From Actinoallomurus iriomotensis (lineage in GTDB: Bacteria; Actinomycetota; Actinomycetes; Streptosporangiales; Streptosporangiaceae), in the NCBI RefSeq assembly GCF_030269445.1, contig NZ_BSTJ01000005.1, positions 186,001 to 250,000 of the forward strand: a stretch of 64,000 bases of DNA. The letters run 5' to 3'. The translations under genes and the position numbers were made by a program. Positions 16,827 through 25,297 of this stretch are shown here, piece after piece; positions within the stretch are counted from its first letter, which is position 1, and every line of letters begins with the position of its first letter. The notes under the pieces were generated by a model, which was given only the letters and a program-made list of their open reading frames with translations, was not told where the DNA came from and made no database searches.

Positions 16827-18050
16827 ATGACAGAGAGCCAGGTGTTCGGCCGGATCCTCGACCGTGCCGGGCGCGCCGACCCGTACCCGCTGTACGCCGA
16901 GTTGCGTAAGACCCCGGTGGCGGCGCTCGACGACGGAGGTTACGTCGTCAGCACCTACCGCGAGATCGTCGCGCTCCTGCACGATCCGCGGGTCAGTTCC
17001 GACCGCCGCAACCTCGCCGAGCACTTCGCCGACCGTGAACCCGCCCCACCGGGCCGCGCGCCCGCCTTCATCGTCGTGGACCCGCCGGAGCACGACCGGC
17101 TGCGCGGGCTGGCGATGCGCCACTTCGGCCCGCCCGGCTCACCGGACCTGGTGACGGGGCTGCGGCCGGAGCTGACCGCGATCGTCACCGAGCTGATCGA
17201 CGCGATCGCCGGCGACCGGCGTGCCGACATCGTCGAGGCGGTCGCCTACCCGTTCCCGGTGACGGTGATCTGCCGGATCCTCGGCGTGCCGCGCGAGGAC
17301 GAGCCACGGTTCCACGCGTGGTCGACCGAGATCGTGGAGAGCTTCGGTCCCGGCGATGACCACGTCGCCCAACGGGTGCGCCGCCGGGAGCGCGCCGCCG
17401 AGGCCCTGGGGGACTACGTGCGCGGGCTGGCGGACGCGCGCCGCCGCGACCCCGGCCGTGACCTGCTGTCGGGGCTGCTCACCGACGACGGCCCGGACGG
17501 CGGCATGTCGATGGAGGAGGTGGTCAGCACGGTGACGCTGCTGCTGGTCGCCGGGCATGAGACGACCGTCAACCTCATCGCCAACGGCATGCTCACCCTG
17601 CTGCGCCACCCGGAGGTGCTCGAGCGGATGCGGCACGAGCCGGGCCTGGTCGTCGGCGTCGTGGAGGAGCTGCTCCGCTACGAGCCGCCGGTGCACTTCC
17701 CCGCGACACGCGTGGCGCTCGACGACATCACCATCGGTGACACCACGATCCCGCGCGGCGCGCCGATCGTGCTCGCGCTCGCCGCGGGCAACCGCGACCC
17801 GGACCACGTACGCGCACCGGAGCGCTTCGACCCGTGCCGCGAGGCCAACGAGCACCTGGGCTTCGGCGGCGGCGTCCACTACTGCTTCGGCGCGCCGCTG
17901 GCCCGGCTGGAGGCCCAGACGGCACTGGCGGAGCTGACCCGGCGGCTGCGCGACCCCCGGCTGGTCGCCGACCCGCCGCCGTACCGGCCGAGCTCGGCGC
18001 TGCGCGGCCCCCGGCGGCTCCTGGTGGACTACGACGGCGTCGATCCCTGA
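16827..18050 (+). CDS. Cytochrome P450 (bacterial class I)
   Basis: A 407-residue soluble P450 (CYP105/107-like length and layout). I-helix oxygen-activation motif LLVAGHETTVNLI, ExxR motif EELLRYEPP, heme loop FGGGVHYCFGAPLARLE with the thiolate Cys. ATG start after GAGGGGGAG. Electrons should come from the upstream ferredoxin-reductase fusion. No biosynthetic neighbours indicate the substrate; it may serve xenobiotic or lipid hydroxylation. Convergent with the following sigma-factor operon. Confidence 0.92.
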   Translation: MTESQVFGRILDRAGRADPYPLYAELRKTPVAALDDGGYVVSTYREIVALLHDPRVSSDRRNLAEHFADREPAPPGRAPAFIVVDPPEHDRLRGLAMRHFGPPGSPDLVTGLRPELTAIVTELIDAIAGDRRADIVEAVAYPFPVTVICRILGVPREDEPRFHAWSTEIVESFGPGDDHVAQRVRRRERAAEALGDYVRGLADARRRDPGRDLLSGLLTDDGPDGGMSMEEVVSTVTLLLVAGHETTVNLIANGMLTLLRHPEVLERMRHEPGLVVGVVEELLRYEPPVHFPATRVALDDITIGDTTIPRGAPIVLALAAGNRDPDHVRAPERFDPCREANEHLGFGGGVHYCFGAPLARLEAQTALAELTRRLRDPRLVADPPPYRPSSALRGPRRLLVDYDGVDP

Positions 18051-18074
18051 ACCTCCGGCGGCACGGTCGACGGC

Positions 18075-18971
18075 TCAGCGGATCGTGACGGCCGTGAGCT
18101 TGGCGGGGTTGCGGACGCAGTAGACGGCCGTCACGGTGTCGTCGCGAATCTCGATCGAGGTGACCTGGTCGAGCCTTCCGTCGATGAACACCGCGATGGA
18201 GTGCATCCCGTTGTGGACGCCGAGGCGGATGCCGAGTTCACCCATCCGGGCCCCCTTGACCAGCAGGCCGAGAACCATCCGGGCCACCTTGTCGGGACCC
18301 GTCACCGGACGGCGCGCCGCGCTCACGACACCGCCGCCGTCGGCCAGGAACACCACGTCGGGCGCGAGCAGGTCCATCAGGCCCTGGACGTCGCCGGTGG
18401 CGGCCGCGGCCAGGAAGCGTTCGGCGATCGGCCGGGCCTCGGCGGGGTCGGCGATCGCGGTACGGCGCCGCGCGTGCACCTGGTTGCGGGCACGCTGGTT
18501 CAGCTGCCGCACCGCCGCCTCGGACCTACCGACCGCCGCGGCGATCTCCGGGTAGTCGAAGTCGAACACCTCGCGCAGGACGAACACCGCCCGCTGGAGC
18601 GGAGTCAGGGTCTCCAGCACCAGCAGCATCGCGGTGGTGACCGCCTCGCCGGTGAGCACATGGTCGATGCCGGTGGGCCCGGCGCCGGCGGTGGTGTCGT
18701 CGGCCAGCGGGTCGGGCAACCACGGCCCCACGTACTCCTCCCGGCGCCGGGCGGCGGACCGCAGCACGCCAAGGGCCTGGCGGGTGACGATCCGCGCGAG
18801 ATAGGCCCGCGGGTTGAGCACGGACGCGTGGTCGACCGACCGCCATCGCAGGTAGCTGTCCTGCAGGACGTCTTCGGCGTCGGCCACCGACCCGAGGACC
18901 TCATAAGCGATCGAGAACAGCAGCGGCCGGTGGGCCGCGTACTCCTTCTCCGGATCGGTCTGTTCGGTCAC
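18075..18971 (-). CDS. ECF41-family sigma factor with SnoaL-like C-terminal domain (second copy)
   Basis: A 298-residue ECF41 sigma factor: region 2 LLFSIAYEVLGSVADAEDVLQ, linker PWLPDPL (family WLPEP motif), region 4 TPLQRAVFVLREVFDFDYPEIA, and a C-terminal SnoaL-like domain with FLADGGGVVSAARRPVTG and CVRNPAKL, again at the conserved family positions. The GTG start overlaps the stop of the upstream flavoprotein gene in a GTGA, the same coupling as in the 5.1-7.0 kb pair. The extension probably regulates the factor in cis. Confidence 0.9.
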   Translation of the reverse strand: MTEQTDPEKEYAAHRPLLFSIAYEVLGSVADAEDVLQDSYLRWRSVDHASVLNPRAYLARIVTRQALGVLRSAARRREEYVGPWLPDPLADDTTAGAGPTGIDHVLTGEAVTTAMLLVLETLTPLQRAVFVLREVFDFDYPEIAAAVGRSEAAVRQLNQRARNQVHARRRTAIADPAEARPIAERFLAAAATGDVQGLMDLLAPDVVFLADGGGVVSAARRPVTGPDKVARMVLGLLVKGARMGELGIRLGVHNGMHSIAVFIDGRLDQVTSIEIRDDTVTAVYCVRNPAKLTAVTIR

Positions 18972-20065
18972 TTCGGGCCTCGGAGCCAGACGTAGTTGGC
19001 GGTGCGCGCGCCGTACCTCGCAGAGCGGCAGACGCGCTCCTTGACCATGGCCGCGCCGCGTCCGGCGATGTACAGCCCGCGCACGGTGTCGTCGCGTCGG
19101 CTGGCCTGGATCAGCCCGTCTCGGCGGCCCAGGCTGAGCGCCTGCCCGACATAGCCCATGGAGTACGGCGTGGGCTCGCGGCCGTTGAGCATTCGTGCCA
19201 GCGTATCGGCGGCGTGCGCGCCCTGCGGGATGGCCGTCGCGCAGGCCGCCCGGGAGCCGGGGACCGCGGCGCAGTCACCGACGACGAAGATCCGCGGGTC
19301 GGTCACGCTGCGCAGCAGGTCGTCGACCACCGCGCGCCCGTCGGCGTCCACCTCAAGCCCGCTGCGCGCGGCCAGATCCGGGACGGTCCCGATGATCGCC
19401 CACAGGGTGAGGTCGGAGTCGAGCCGCCGGCCGGACCGCAGACCCACCATGTCACCGCCTCGTTCTCCGCGGCCCGGGTCGAGCACCGTGACGAAGTCCT
19501 GCACGACCTCCACGTCCAGCCGGTCCAGGGCACGGCGCACCCGCCGGCGCGCCCCGTCCGAGAGGCTCGCGCCGACCGTCGGGCCCACCAGCCGGACACG
19601 CAGGTCGGGTCGTGCGAAGGCGACCTCGGAGGCCGTCTCGATGCCGGTCGGCCCACCGCCGACGACCGTGACCACGCCCCCGGCGGGCACCTCGGCCAGC
19701 TTCGTGCGCGCCTGTTCGGCGCTCTCCCACGTCCCCACCGCGACCGTGCCCGGCAGCGGTGTCGCCGTGCTCCCCACCGCGAGGATCAGGTGATCGAAAT
19801 CTCCGGTCTCTCCATCGACGAGCGTGACCGAACCGTCGCCGATCTTCTCAACGGATCCGAGCCGCACGGTGATGCCGTCGCGCAGCATGGCGGCGAGCGG
19901 GGTCGCCGCGGCACCGGTTCCGGCGATCTGCTCGTGGAGCCGGACCCGCTCGACGAACTCCGGTCGCGGGTTGATCACTGTGATCTCCGTCTCCCGGCTC
20001 TTCCTGGCCAGCCGGTTCGCCGCGATCGTCCCCGCGTAGCCGCCGCCCACCACCACGACCTTCAT
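18968..20065 (-). CDS. FAD-dependent NAD(P)H dehydrogenase-like oxidoreductase
   Basis: A 365-residue pyridine-nucleotide-disulfide-type flavoprotein resembling NDH-2: MKVVVVGGGYAGTIAANRLA (FAD), VVTVVGGGPTGIETASEVA (NADH), IFVVGDCAAVPGS. No redox-active CxxC is seen. It is the oxidoreductase partner of the ECF41 factor encoded immediately downstream. Upstream on its strand is a weak ECF41-like promoter, CATCACA-N16-CATC (20129 to 20103), two mismatches in the -35 and one in the -10. ATG start. Confidence 0.85.
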   Translation of the reverse strand: MKVVVVGGGYAGTIAANRLARKSRETEITVINPRPEFVERVRLHEQIAGTGAAATPLAAMLRDGITVRLGSVEKIGDGSVTLVDGETGDFDHLILAVGSTATPLPGTVAVGTWESAEQARTKLAEVPAGGVVTVVGGGPTGIETASEVAFARPDLRVRLVGPTVGASLSDGARRRVRRALDRLDVEVVQDFVTVLDPGRGERGGDMVGLRSGRRLDSDLTLWAIIGTVPDLAARSGLEVDADGRAVVDDLLRSVTDPRIFVVGDCAAVPGSRAACATAIPQGAHAADTLARMLNGREPTPYSMGYVGQALSLGRRDGLIQASRRDDTVRGLYIAGRGAAMVKERVCRSARYGARTANYVWLRGPK

Positions 20066-20102
20066 GTTCTGCCTCCCTGCTGGGGATTCGGGTCGTGCAT
20101 GG

Positions 20103-20129
20103 GATGCGAGACCAAGATCGTCTGTGATG
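20103..20129 (-). promoter_or_regulatory. Possible ECF41-type promoter of the flavoprotein-sigma operon
   Basis: Reading leftward, CATCACA, 16 bases, CATC, against the TGTCACA/CGTC signature found at 5045-5072. The match is partial and the spacer one base shorter, so this is tentative. A GTGAC-ctgc-GTCAC dyad lies just beyond, at about 20140-20153. Confidence 0.35.
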
Positions 20130-20253
20130 GGGCGGAAGGGTGACCTGCGTCACCACGGCGGAAAGACCACCGCGCACCGAGGGAGCGGAAAGGTTCGCCC
20201 AGAGTCCCACCTCGCGCGCCGGGCCCCTGGCCTGGGGCCTCTACGATCGGGGT

Positions 20254-20958
20254 ATGACCTCCGCCCAGGACAGGGCACCGCAGGCTCCGCAGCCCGGCGT
20301 TCCCTGGGCGGGACGGCCCCGGCGGGCCGACCTCATCTGCTGGTTCGGCATCGCGGCGAGCGGCCTGTACGCCCTGGCGATCATCCCGGTACGGCCGCTG
20401 CTCATCGGCCGCCATCCGGTGCTGCTGGAGCTGCTGACCGGCAGCATGACCTCGATCGTGACCGCCGGCGCGTTCGCCCGGGTCGGCCAGGTACCGCTGT
20501 TCCTGGCCGTCGTCTCCGCCGTCCCCGGCATGATCATGTTCGATCCGTTCTTCTGGTGGGCGGGACGGCGCTGGGGACGCGGCCTGCTGCTGATCTTCGC
20601 GGGCCGCAGCCGCCGCGGCGGCCGGCTGGTCGCCCGCGCCGAGAAGTACGGCCGCCGCCTGGGCTGGCTGGGCGTCGTGTTCGCCTACTACCTGCCCATA
20701 CCGGCGGCGCTGCTGTTCGTGGTCGCCGGCTGGACCGGCATGCGGCTGGTCACCTTCGTGCTGCTCGACGTGGTCGCCGCGCTGCTGTGGATCGGGCTGC
20801 TCACCGGGCTGGGCTACTACCTCGGCCAGGACGCCGTCGACGTCGCCCGTGCCATCTCCCACTACGGACTGTGGATCTCCATCGCCCTGGTCGCCGGAGT
20901 GATCGTCACCCAGAGCGTACGGGGCCGCCGTGCCCCGGCCGCCGCCGACGCGGACTGA
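20254..20958 (+). CDS. DedA/SNARE-associated (VTT) family membrane protein
   Basis: A 234-residue membrane protein of the DedA/VTT fold: GSMTSIVTAGAFARVG then VVSAVPGMIMFDPFFWWAGRRWGRG, VFAYYLPIPAALLFVVAG and C-terminal helices. Members act as lipid scramblases or support envelope homeostasis. The ATG lies six bases after TACGAT without a ribosome site, so leaderless expression is likely; a longer frame to 20140 lacks a signal. Stops back to back with the convergent uspA-like gene. Confidence 0.75.
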   Translation: MTSAQDRAPQAPQPGVPWAGRPRRADLICWFGIAASGLYALAIIPVRPLLIGRHPVLLELLTGSMTSIVTAGAFARVGQVPLFLAVVSAVPGMIMFDPFFWWAGRRWGRGLLLIFAGRSRRGGRLVARAEKYGRRLGWLGVVFAYYLPIPAALLFVVAGWTGMRLVTFVLLDVVAALLWIGLLTGLGYYLGQDAVDVARAISHYGLWISIALVAGVIVTQSVRGRRAPAAADAD

Positions 20959-21462
20959 TCAGTGCCGCTCCGGGGGCGGCGGGGGCGGCAGGGACTCCAG
21001 GCCCGGCGCCTCCCGCGGCCACACCACCAGCACCGGGCAGGGCGCGTGGTCGACGACGAAACGCGCCGCCGGGCCGAGGCTGTGCGGTCCGAGCCGCTCA
21101 CGGTCGCCGTCGCGCGCGCAGATCAGCAGGTCGGCGTCCTCGGCGGCCCGTACGACCTCGCGTTCGACCCGGCCCCGGCGCCGCAGGACCGTCGCCGGGC
21201 GGCCCAGGCGTTCTCCGGCCGCCCGCAGCAGCTCCTCCGCGGCGGCCTCCGACAGCTCTTCCAGCCGGTCGCCGGGATCGCGTCGACCGCGCCCGCCGCG
21301 GCCGAGCAGCCCGGCGAATGCGGCGTGCGCGGCGCCGGCCGCCTCACCGCCGCTGACGTGCAGCAACGTGAACTCCGCGCCGGGCGGGGCAAGCGTGCGG
21401 GCCGCGTCGACCGCCGCCTGCCACGTGCCCTCCGTGATCCAGATGATCGTTACCACCGGCAT
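20959..21462 (-). CDS. UspA-like universal stress protein
   Basis: A 167-residue single-domain protein with the USP alpha/beta fold: N-terminal strand VVTIIWITEG, ending DHAPCPVLVVWP. The ATP-binding signature G-x2-G-x9-G-S/T is only partly kept (GDRERLGPHSLGPAAR), so nucleotide binding is uncertain. A proline-rich tail follows. It starts one base after the stop of the carrier gene, so it is co-translated with it and may regulate or sense the carrier. Confidence 0.75.
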   Translation of the reverse strand: MPVVTIIWITEGTWQAAVDAARTLAPPGAEFTLLHVSGGEAAGAAHAAFAGLLGRGGRGRRDPGDRLEELSEAAAEELLRAAGERLGRPATVLRRRGRVEREVVRAAEDADLLICARDGDRERLGPHSLGPAARFVVDHAPCPVLVVWPREAPGLESLPPPPPPERH

Positions 21463-21463
21463 G

Positions 21464-22723
21464 TCATCCTCCGAAGACCTTCAGCATCACCCACAGTGCC
21501 ACCGTCGCCGCCGCCAGTGTGGCGGGCACCGCGACCAGTCCCAGCCTTGTGAAGTCGCCCAGGGCCGGTTCGGCGTCGCGTTCGTGCAGGACCCGCCGCC
21601 ACAGCAGCGTGGCCAGCGAACCGACATAGGTGAGGTTGGGGCCGAGGTTCACCCCGATCAGCGCCGCGAGCACCGGGCCCGGCCCGCCCGACGCGAGCAG
21701 CGGCACCAGCACCAGCACGGCGGGCAGATTGTTGATCAGGTTGGCGAGCACCGCCGCGACGGCCGTGACCGCCAGCAGCGCGGGCAGGCTCGAACCGCCC
21801 GGCAGCACGTGCCGCGCCACGGCGCCCAGCCCGTTGTCGGTCACGCCCTTGACCACGACTCCGAGCGCCAGCACGAACAGGCAGAACAGCGGGTTCGCCG
21901 CCCCGGTCAGCTCTCGCACGCTCGTACGCCGCCGCGCCAGCGCCCGTCCCGACAGCACCAGCACCCCGGCCAGCGCCGCCCAGGCCGGGTTGTGCCCGGC
22001 GAGGGAGACCAGCGCGAACCCGCACAGCGTCAGCGCCAGCACCACCAGGGTGAACACCGGCAGGCGCGGTCGCCCCGCCGGCTCGGCGGGCGTGGCCCAT
22101 GCCGCCAGATCCGCGCGGAAGAACCACCGGAAGACCGCGTACTCCACCGCGATCGCGGCCAGCCACGGCAACGCCATCAGCCCCGCGAACCGCGCGAAGG
22201 TCAGCCCGGTGGCGGAGAAGGCCAGCAGGTTCGTCAGGTTCGACACCGGCAGCAGCAGCGACGCCGAGTTGGCCAGATGCGTGCAGGCGTACACGTGCGG
22301 CCGTGGCCGGGTGCCGGCCCGCGCCGCCGTCGCGAACACCACCGGTGTCAGCAGCACGACCGTCGCGTCCAGGCTGAGCACCGCGGTGACCAGCGCGGCG
22401 ACGGCGAAGACCCCGCCGAGCAGGCGTTCGGGGCGGCCCCGGCAGGTCCCCGCCATCAGGTCGCCGGCGGCGGTGAACAGGCCCTCGTCGTCGCACAGCT
22501 GCGCCAGCACCAGCACGGCGGCCAGGAACAGCACGACCGGCAGCAGCTCGCGGACCTGCGTCCACGCCCGTCCGGGCGGCACCGCGCCGATCGCCACGAC
22601 CAGCGCGGCCGCCGGCACCGCGGCCACCGCCTCCGGCAGCCGCCGCGGGCGTGCCACGGCGAACGCCAGCACCGACAGGAGCGCCACGGCCGAGACGACC
22701 CCGGCGACGACGGTGTTCAGCAC
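21464..22723 (-). CDS. ArsB/NhaD-type ion transporter
   Basis: A 419-residue polytopic carrier of the ion transporter superfamily with about eleven helices. Two internal signature loops are visible: ANSASLLLPVSNLTNLLAF and LANLINNLPAVLVLVP, then IGVNLGPNLTYVGSLATLLW, as in ArsB arsenite pumps. No ars genes are adjacent, so arsenite is only one candidate; other anions are possible. The GTG at 22723 is chosen because the frame upstream is a shadow of the SDR gene; the ribosome site GGGAGG is only two bases away, so the start is uncertain. First gene of a two-gene unit with uspA. Confidence 0.8.
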   Translation of the reverse strand: MLNTVVAGVVSAVALLSVLAFAVARPRRLPEAVAAVPAAALVVAIGAVPPGRAWTQVRELLPVVLFLAAVLVLAQLCDDEGLFTAAGDLMAGTCRGRPERLLGGVFAVAALVTAVLSLDATVVLLTPVVFATAARAGTRPRPHVYACTHLANSASLLLPVSNLTNLLAFSATGLTFARFAGLMALPWLAAIAVEYAVFRWFFRADLAAWATPAEPAGRPRLPVFTLVVLALTLCGFALVSLAGHNPAWAALAGVLVLSGRALARRRTSVRELTGAANPLFCLFVLALGVVVKGVTDNGLGAVARHVLPGGSSLPALLAVTAVAAVLANLINNLPAVLVLVPLLASGGPGPVLAALIGVNLGPNLTYVGSLATLLWRRVLHERDAEPALGDFTRLGLVAVPATLAAATVALWVMLKVFGG

Positions 22724-22831
22724 GGCCTCCCGGAGATGGTCCCGACGTCTCGAGGTCGGATTATGTCCGCGATCGCCGCCGCCAAGCGCGAGGTCGGCCC
22801 GCGCCGCGCCGATCCGATAGCGTTTCCGGCC

Positions 22832-23599
22832 GTGACGGGGTTCTTGGAGGAGACGTTCGGGCTCACCGGCCGGGTCGCGGTCGTGACGGGCGGAAGCTCG
22901 GGCATCGGCCGGGGCATCGCGACCGCGCTGGCGCGGGCCGGCGCGAGCGTCGTGCTCATCGCCCGCGGCGCGCCCGCGCTGCGCGAGACCGTCACCGCGC
23001 TGGAGTCGGCCGGCGGCCGGGCCGCCCATGTCATCGCCGACCTGGGGGAGCGTACCGAGGTACGGCGGGCGGCCGAGGACGCCGCGCGGATCTTCGGCGA
23101 ACCCGACATCCTGGTCAACTGCGCCGGGATCAACCTGCGGCCGCCGATGGACGAGCTGGACGCGTCGGTGTGGGACCGGTCGATGGCGGTCAACCTCGAC
23201 GCCCCGTTCCTGCTCGGCCAGCGGTTCGGGCCGGGCATGGCCGAGCGCGGCCACGGCCGGATCATCAACGTCGCCTCCCAGCAGTCCTTCCGCGCGTTCG
23301 GCAACAGCGGCGCCTACGGCGCCGGCAAGGGCGGCCTGGTCGCGCTGACCCGCTCCCAGGCCGAGGCGTGGTCGCCACGCGGGGTGTGCTGCAACGCCCT
23401 CGTGCCCGGATTCGTCGTGACGCCACTGACCACCCACATCCCGCCGGAGCGCCACGCCGCGATGGCGGACCGCACGCTGATCGGCCGCAACGGCCGCCCC
23501 GACGACTTCGCTGGCGCGGCCGTGTTCCTGGCGAGCGCGGCGTCGGCGTACGTCACCGGCCAGTCGATCTTCGTGGACGGCGGATTCTCCGCGCACTGA
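22832..23599 (+). CDS. Short-chain dehydrogenase/reductase
   Basis: A 255-residue classical SDR: VAVVTGGSSGIGRGIA cofactor motif, NCAGINL, catalytic Ser/Tyr/Lys in VASQQSFRAFGNSGAYGAGKGG, and C-terminal GQSIFVDGGFSAH. Glucose/gluconate-dehydrogenase-like in overall pattern. The GTG is preceded by TAGCGT eight bases upstream and no ribosome site, so it may be leaderless; an ATG at about 22762 would add 23 residues. Divergent from the ArsB-like gene. Confidence 0.85.
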   Translation: MTGFLEETFGLTGRVAVVTGGSSGIGRGIATALARAGASVVLIARGAPALRETVTALESAGGRAAHVIADLGERTEVRRAAEDAARIFGEPDILVNCAGINLRPPMDELDASVWDRSMAVNLDAPFLLGQRFGPGMAERGHGRIINVASQQSFRAFGNSGAYGAGKGGLVALTRSQAEAWSPRGVCCNALVPGFVVTPLTTHIPPERHAAMADRTLIGRNGRPDDFAGAAVFLASAASAYVTGQSIFVDGGFSAH

Positions 23600-23707
23600 G
23601 CGACCGGCTCATACCGCGTGATCGCCCACGGGTCTCCTCGCCGCGCCTCGAGGGTCCTCGACGGCCTCACTCATAGCGTTCACTCCCAACGTGATGCAAC
23701 GACTGAG

Positions 23708-24181
23708 ATGCGAAAGTTCGACACCCCCCACCCGATCACCGTCGTCCTGAACGTCCCCGCCGGACGGGTCCAGCTGATCGCCGCCGACCGCACCGACACC
23801 ACCATCGAGATCCAACCCGCCAACCCCGCCAAAAGCCGCGACGTCAAAGCCGCCGAGCAGACCACCGCCGAGTACGCCGACGGCGTCCTGAAAATCCAGG
23901 CCCCCGCCAAGAACCAGTACCTCGGCCCGTCCGGCTCCATCGAAGTGACCATCAACCTGCCCGCCGGCTCCCACATCCAGGCCACCGCCGCCAGCACCGA
24001 ACTACACACCACCGGCCGCCTCGGCGACATCACCATCGGCGCCGCGGCCGGCGTCTCCGCCACCCTCGACGCCGGCACCACCCACGGCCGCGTCAGCAAC
24101 ACCCTCACAAACGACGGCACTCCCGGACTCGACATCCACGCCACCACCACCCACGGCGACATCACCGCCCACACCCTCTGA
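23708..24181 (+). CDS. DUF4097-like putative adhesin, internally shortened
   Basis: A 157-residue protein of repeating short beta-strands, recognisable as the DUF4097 adhesin-like family common in actinomycetes: FDTPHPITVVLNVPAGRVQLIAADRTDT at the start, GSIEVTINLPAGSHIQATAAS in the middle, and GAAAGVSATLDAGTTHGRVSN and ATTTHGDITAHTL at the end. Relatives I know run to about 220 residues; here GRLGD joins directly to ITIGAAAG, so roughly 60-70 residues of the central helix-like repeats are missing while the frame is kept. Function of the family is not established. ATG start with weak ribosome site. Confidence 0.65.
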   Translation: MRKFDTPHPITVVLNVPAGRVQLIAADRTDTTIEIQPANPAKSRDVKAAEQTTAEYADGVLKIQAPAKNQYLGPSGSIEVTINLPAGSHIQATAASTELHTTGRLGDITIGAAAGVSATLDAGTTHGRVSNTLTNDGTPGLDIHATTTHGDITAHTL

Positions 24182-24202
24182 AGGAGCAGAGCCAGGGCCA
24201 TC

Positions 24203-24231
24203 CGGCCGGGTCGTCGCCGACGGCCCGGCCG
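24203..24231 (+). terminator. Hairpin terminator after the DUF4097-like gene
   Basis: CGGCCGGG/CCCGGCCG arms with a partly paired loop, followed by a short pyrimidine run (TCCGTTTCCCC). Lies between convergent genes. Confidence 0.5.
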
Positions 24232-24268
24232 TCCGTTTCCCCAAGGCCGGTACCGGCGCGTGCGGTGG

Positions 24269-25201
24269 TCAGCTCGACCGGAGTAGGCGTTCGCCCAGCT
24301 CCCGTACTGCTCCGCGCAGTTCCGGTGGCGTGCGGACGGTGAACGGCCACCCCAGCCCGGCCAACATCTGGGCCATGCCGTCCAGGCGTTCGGCGCGGGC
24401 CCGCAGCAGCACACCCTCGGGCACCTCGGACAGCTGCGCCATCGTCGGCGGCAGCCGCCGTCGTGCCTCGGTGAGCGTCGTGTCCAGCACGACCTCGACC
24501 TCGTGCGCGTACGGGACGGACGCGAGCGAGCCGGTCACGTGCGCCACGACGTCGAACTCGCCGGGGTCCGCGAACGTCACCGGCAGCGGCTCGGCCGCGG
24601 CGACCCGGTCGACGCGGAAGGTGCGGACCTCGCCGCGCCGGTGGTCCAGCCCGGAGGCGTACCAGCGGCCGGAGTGGAACACCAGGCCGTAGGTGTCCAG
24701 CTCGCGTTCGCTGTCCTCGCCGCGCCAGGAGCGGTACCGCAGCCGTACTCTCCGCCGGTCGCGCGCCGCGGCGGCCAGGACCAGCAGCGCCGACGCGTCC
24801 GGCACCGTCGCCTCGCGCGGGGTCAGCGTGAACCCGAGGGTCTCGCGCAGCGCGGCGACGCGGTCCCGCAGCGACGCCGGCAGGACGCGATGGATCTTCT
24901 CCAGCGCACCGTCGGTGCCGACCCCGAGGCGTCGGCCGACCAGGAGGGCGAGCACGACCGCGACCGCCTCGTCCTCGGTGAACATCAGCGGCGGCAGCTT
25001 GTAGCCGGGCAGCAGCCGGTAGCCGCCGTACCGGCCGCGCCGTGCCTCCACCGGGATGCCCAGGTCGGCCAGACGCAGCGCGTAGCGACGCACGGTGCGC
25101 TCGTCGACACCGAGCGCGTCGGCCAGTTCCCGGCCGGTGAGCTCCCGGCGGGCCTGCAACAACTCGAGCATCGTCAGCACACGGGTGGTCGGATGTGACA
25201 T
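24269..25201 (-). CDS. HTH-WYL transcriptional regulator (YafY/DeoR-type)
   Basis: A 310-residue regulator. Winged HTH at about 5-60 (RVLTMLELLQARRELTGRELADALGVDERTVRRY), then a WYL domain around 135-220; the core reads VRLRYRSWRGEDSERELDTYGLVFHSGRWYASG, with GRWYASG as the WYL counterpart, and a WCX C-terminal domain. ATG start with AAGGA six bases upstream. Divergent from an alpha/beta hydrolase across the dyad CCGGAC-TT-GTCCGG, so it probably controls that gene and itself. Confidence 0.85.
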   Translation of the reverse strand: MSHPTTRVLTMLELLQARRELTGRELADALGVDERTVRRYALRLADLGIPVEARRGRYGGYRLLPGYKLPPLMFTEDEAVAVVLALLVGRRLGVGTDGALEKIHRVLPASLRDRVAALRETLGFTLTPREATVPDASALLVLAAAARDRRRVRLRYRSWRGEDSERELDTYGLVFHSGRWYASGLDHRRGEVRTFRVDRVAAAEPLPVTFADPGEFDVVAHVTGSLASVPYAHEVEVVLDTTLTEARRRLPPTMAQLSEVPEGVLLRARAERLDGMAQMLAGLGWPFTVRTPPELRGAVRELGERLLRSS

Positions 25202-25240
25202 CGAAGTCCTTCCCGGGCCGATTCTGCTCTTTATACCGGA

Positions 25241-25254
25241 CCGGACTTGTCCGG
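25241..25254. promoter_or_regulatory. Palindrome CCGGACTTGTCCGG between WYL regulator and hydrolase
   Basis: Six-base arms around TT. Beside it, reading left, lies TATAAA (about 25232-25237), a good -10 for the regulator gene. Likely binding site of the WYL protein. Confidence 0.5.
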
Positions 25255-25297
25255 AATCGCCTCTAGGTTCGGGGCCAGGCGAACGAAAGGACGCAAG

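Noticed and set aside
15462-17123. 553-codon frame on the minus strand
   Set aside because: Shadow of the ferredoxin-reductase and P450 genes.
20930-22831. Long frame upstream of the SDR gene that would make an 889-residue protein
   Set aside because: The extra part is antisense to the uspA and arsB-like genes and consists of low-complexity Arg/Gln/Gly text. The SDR family starts at about 22832.
22724-23596. N-terminal extension of the ArsB-like gene
   Set aside because: Antisense of the SDR gene with no hydrophobic or domain signal.
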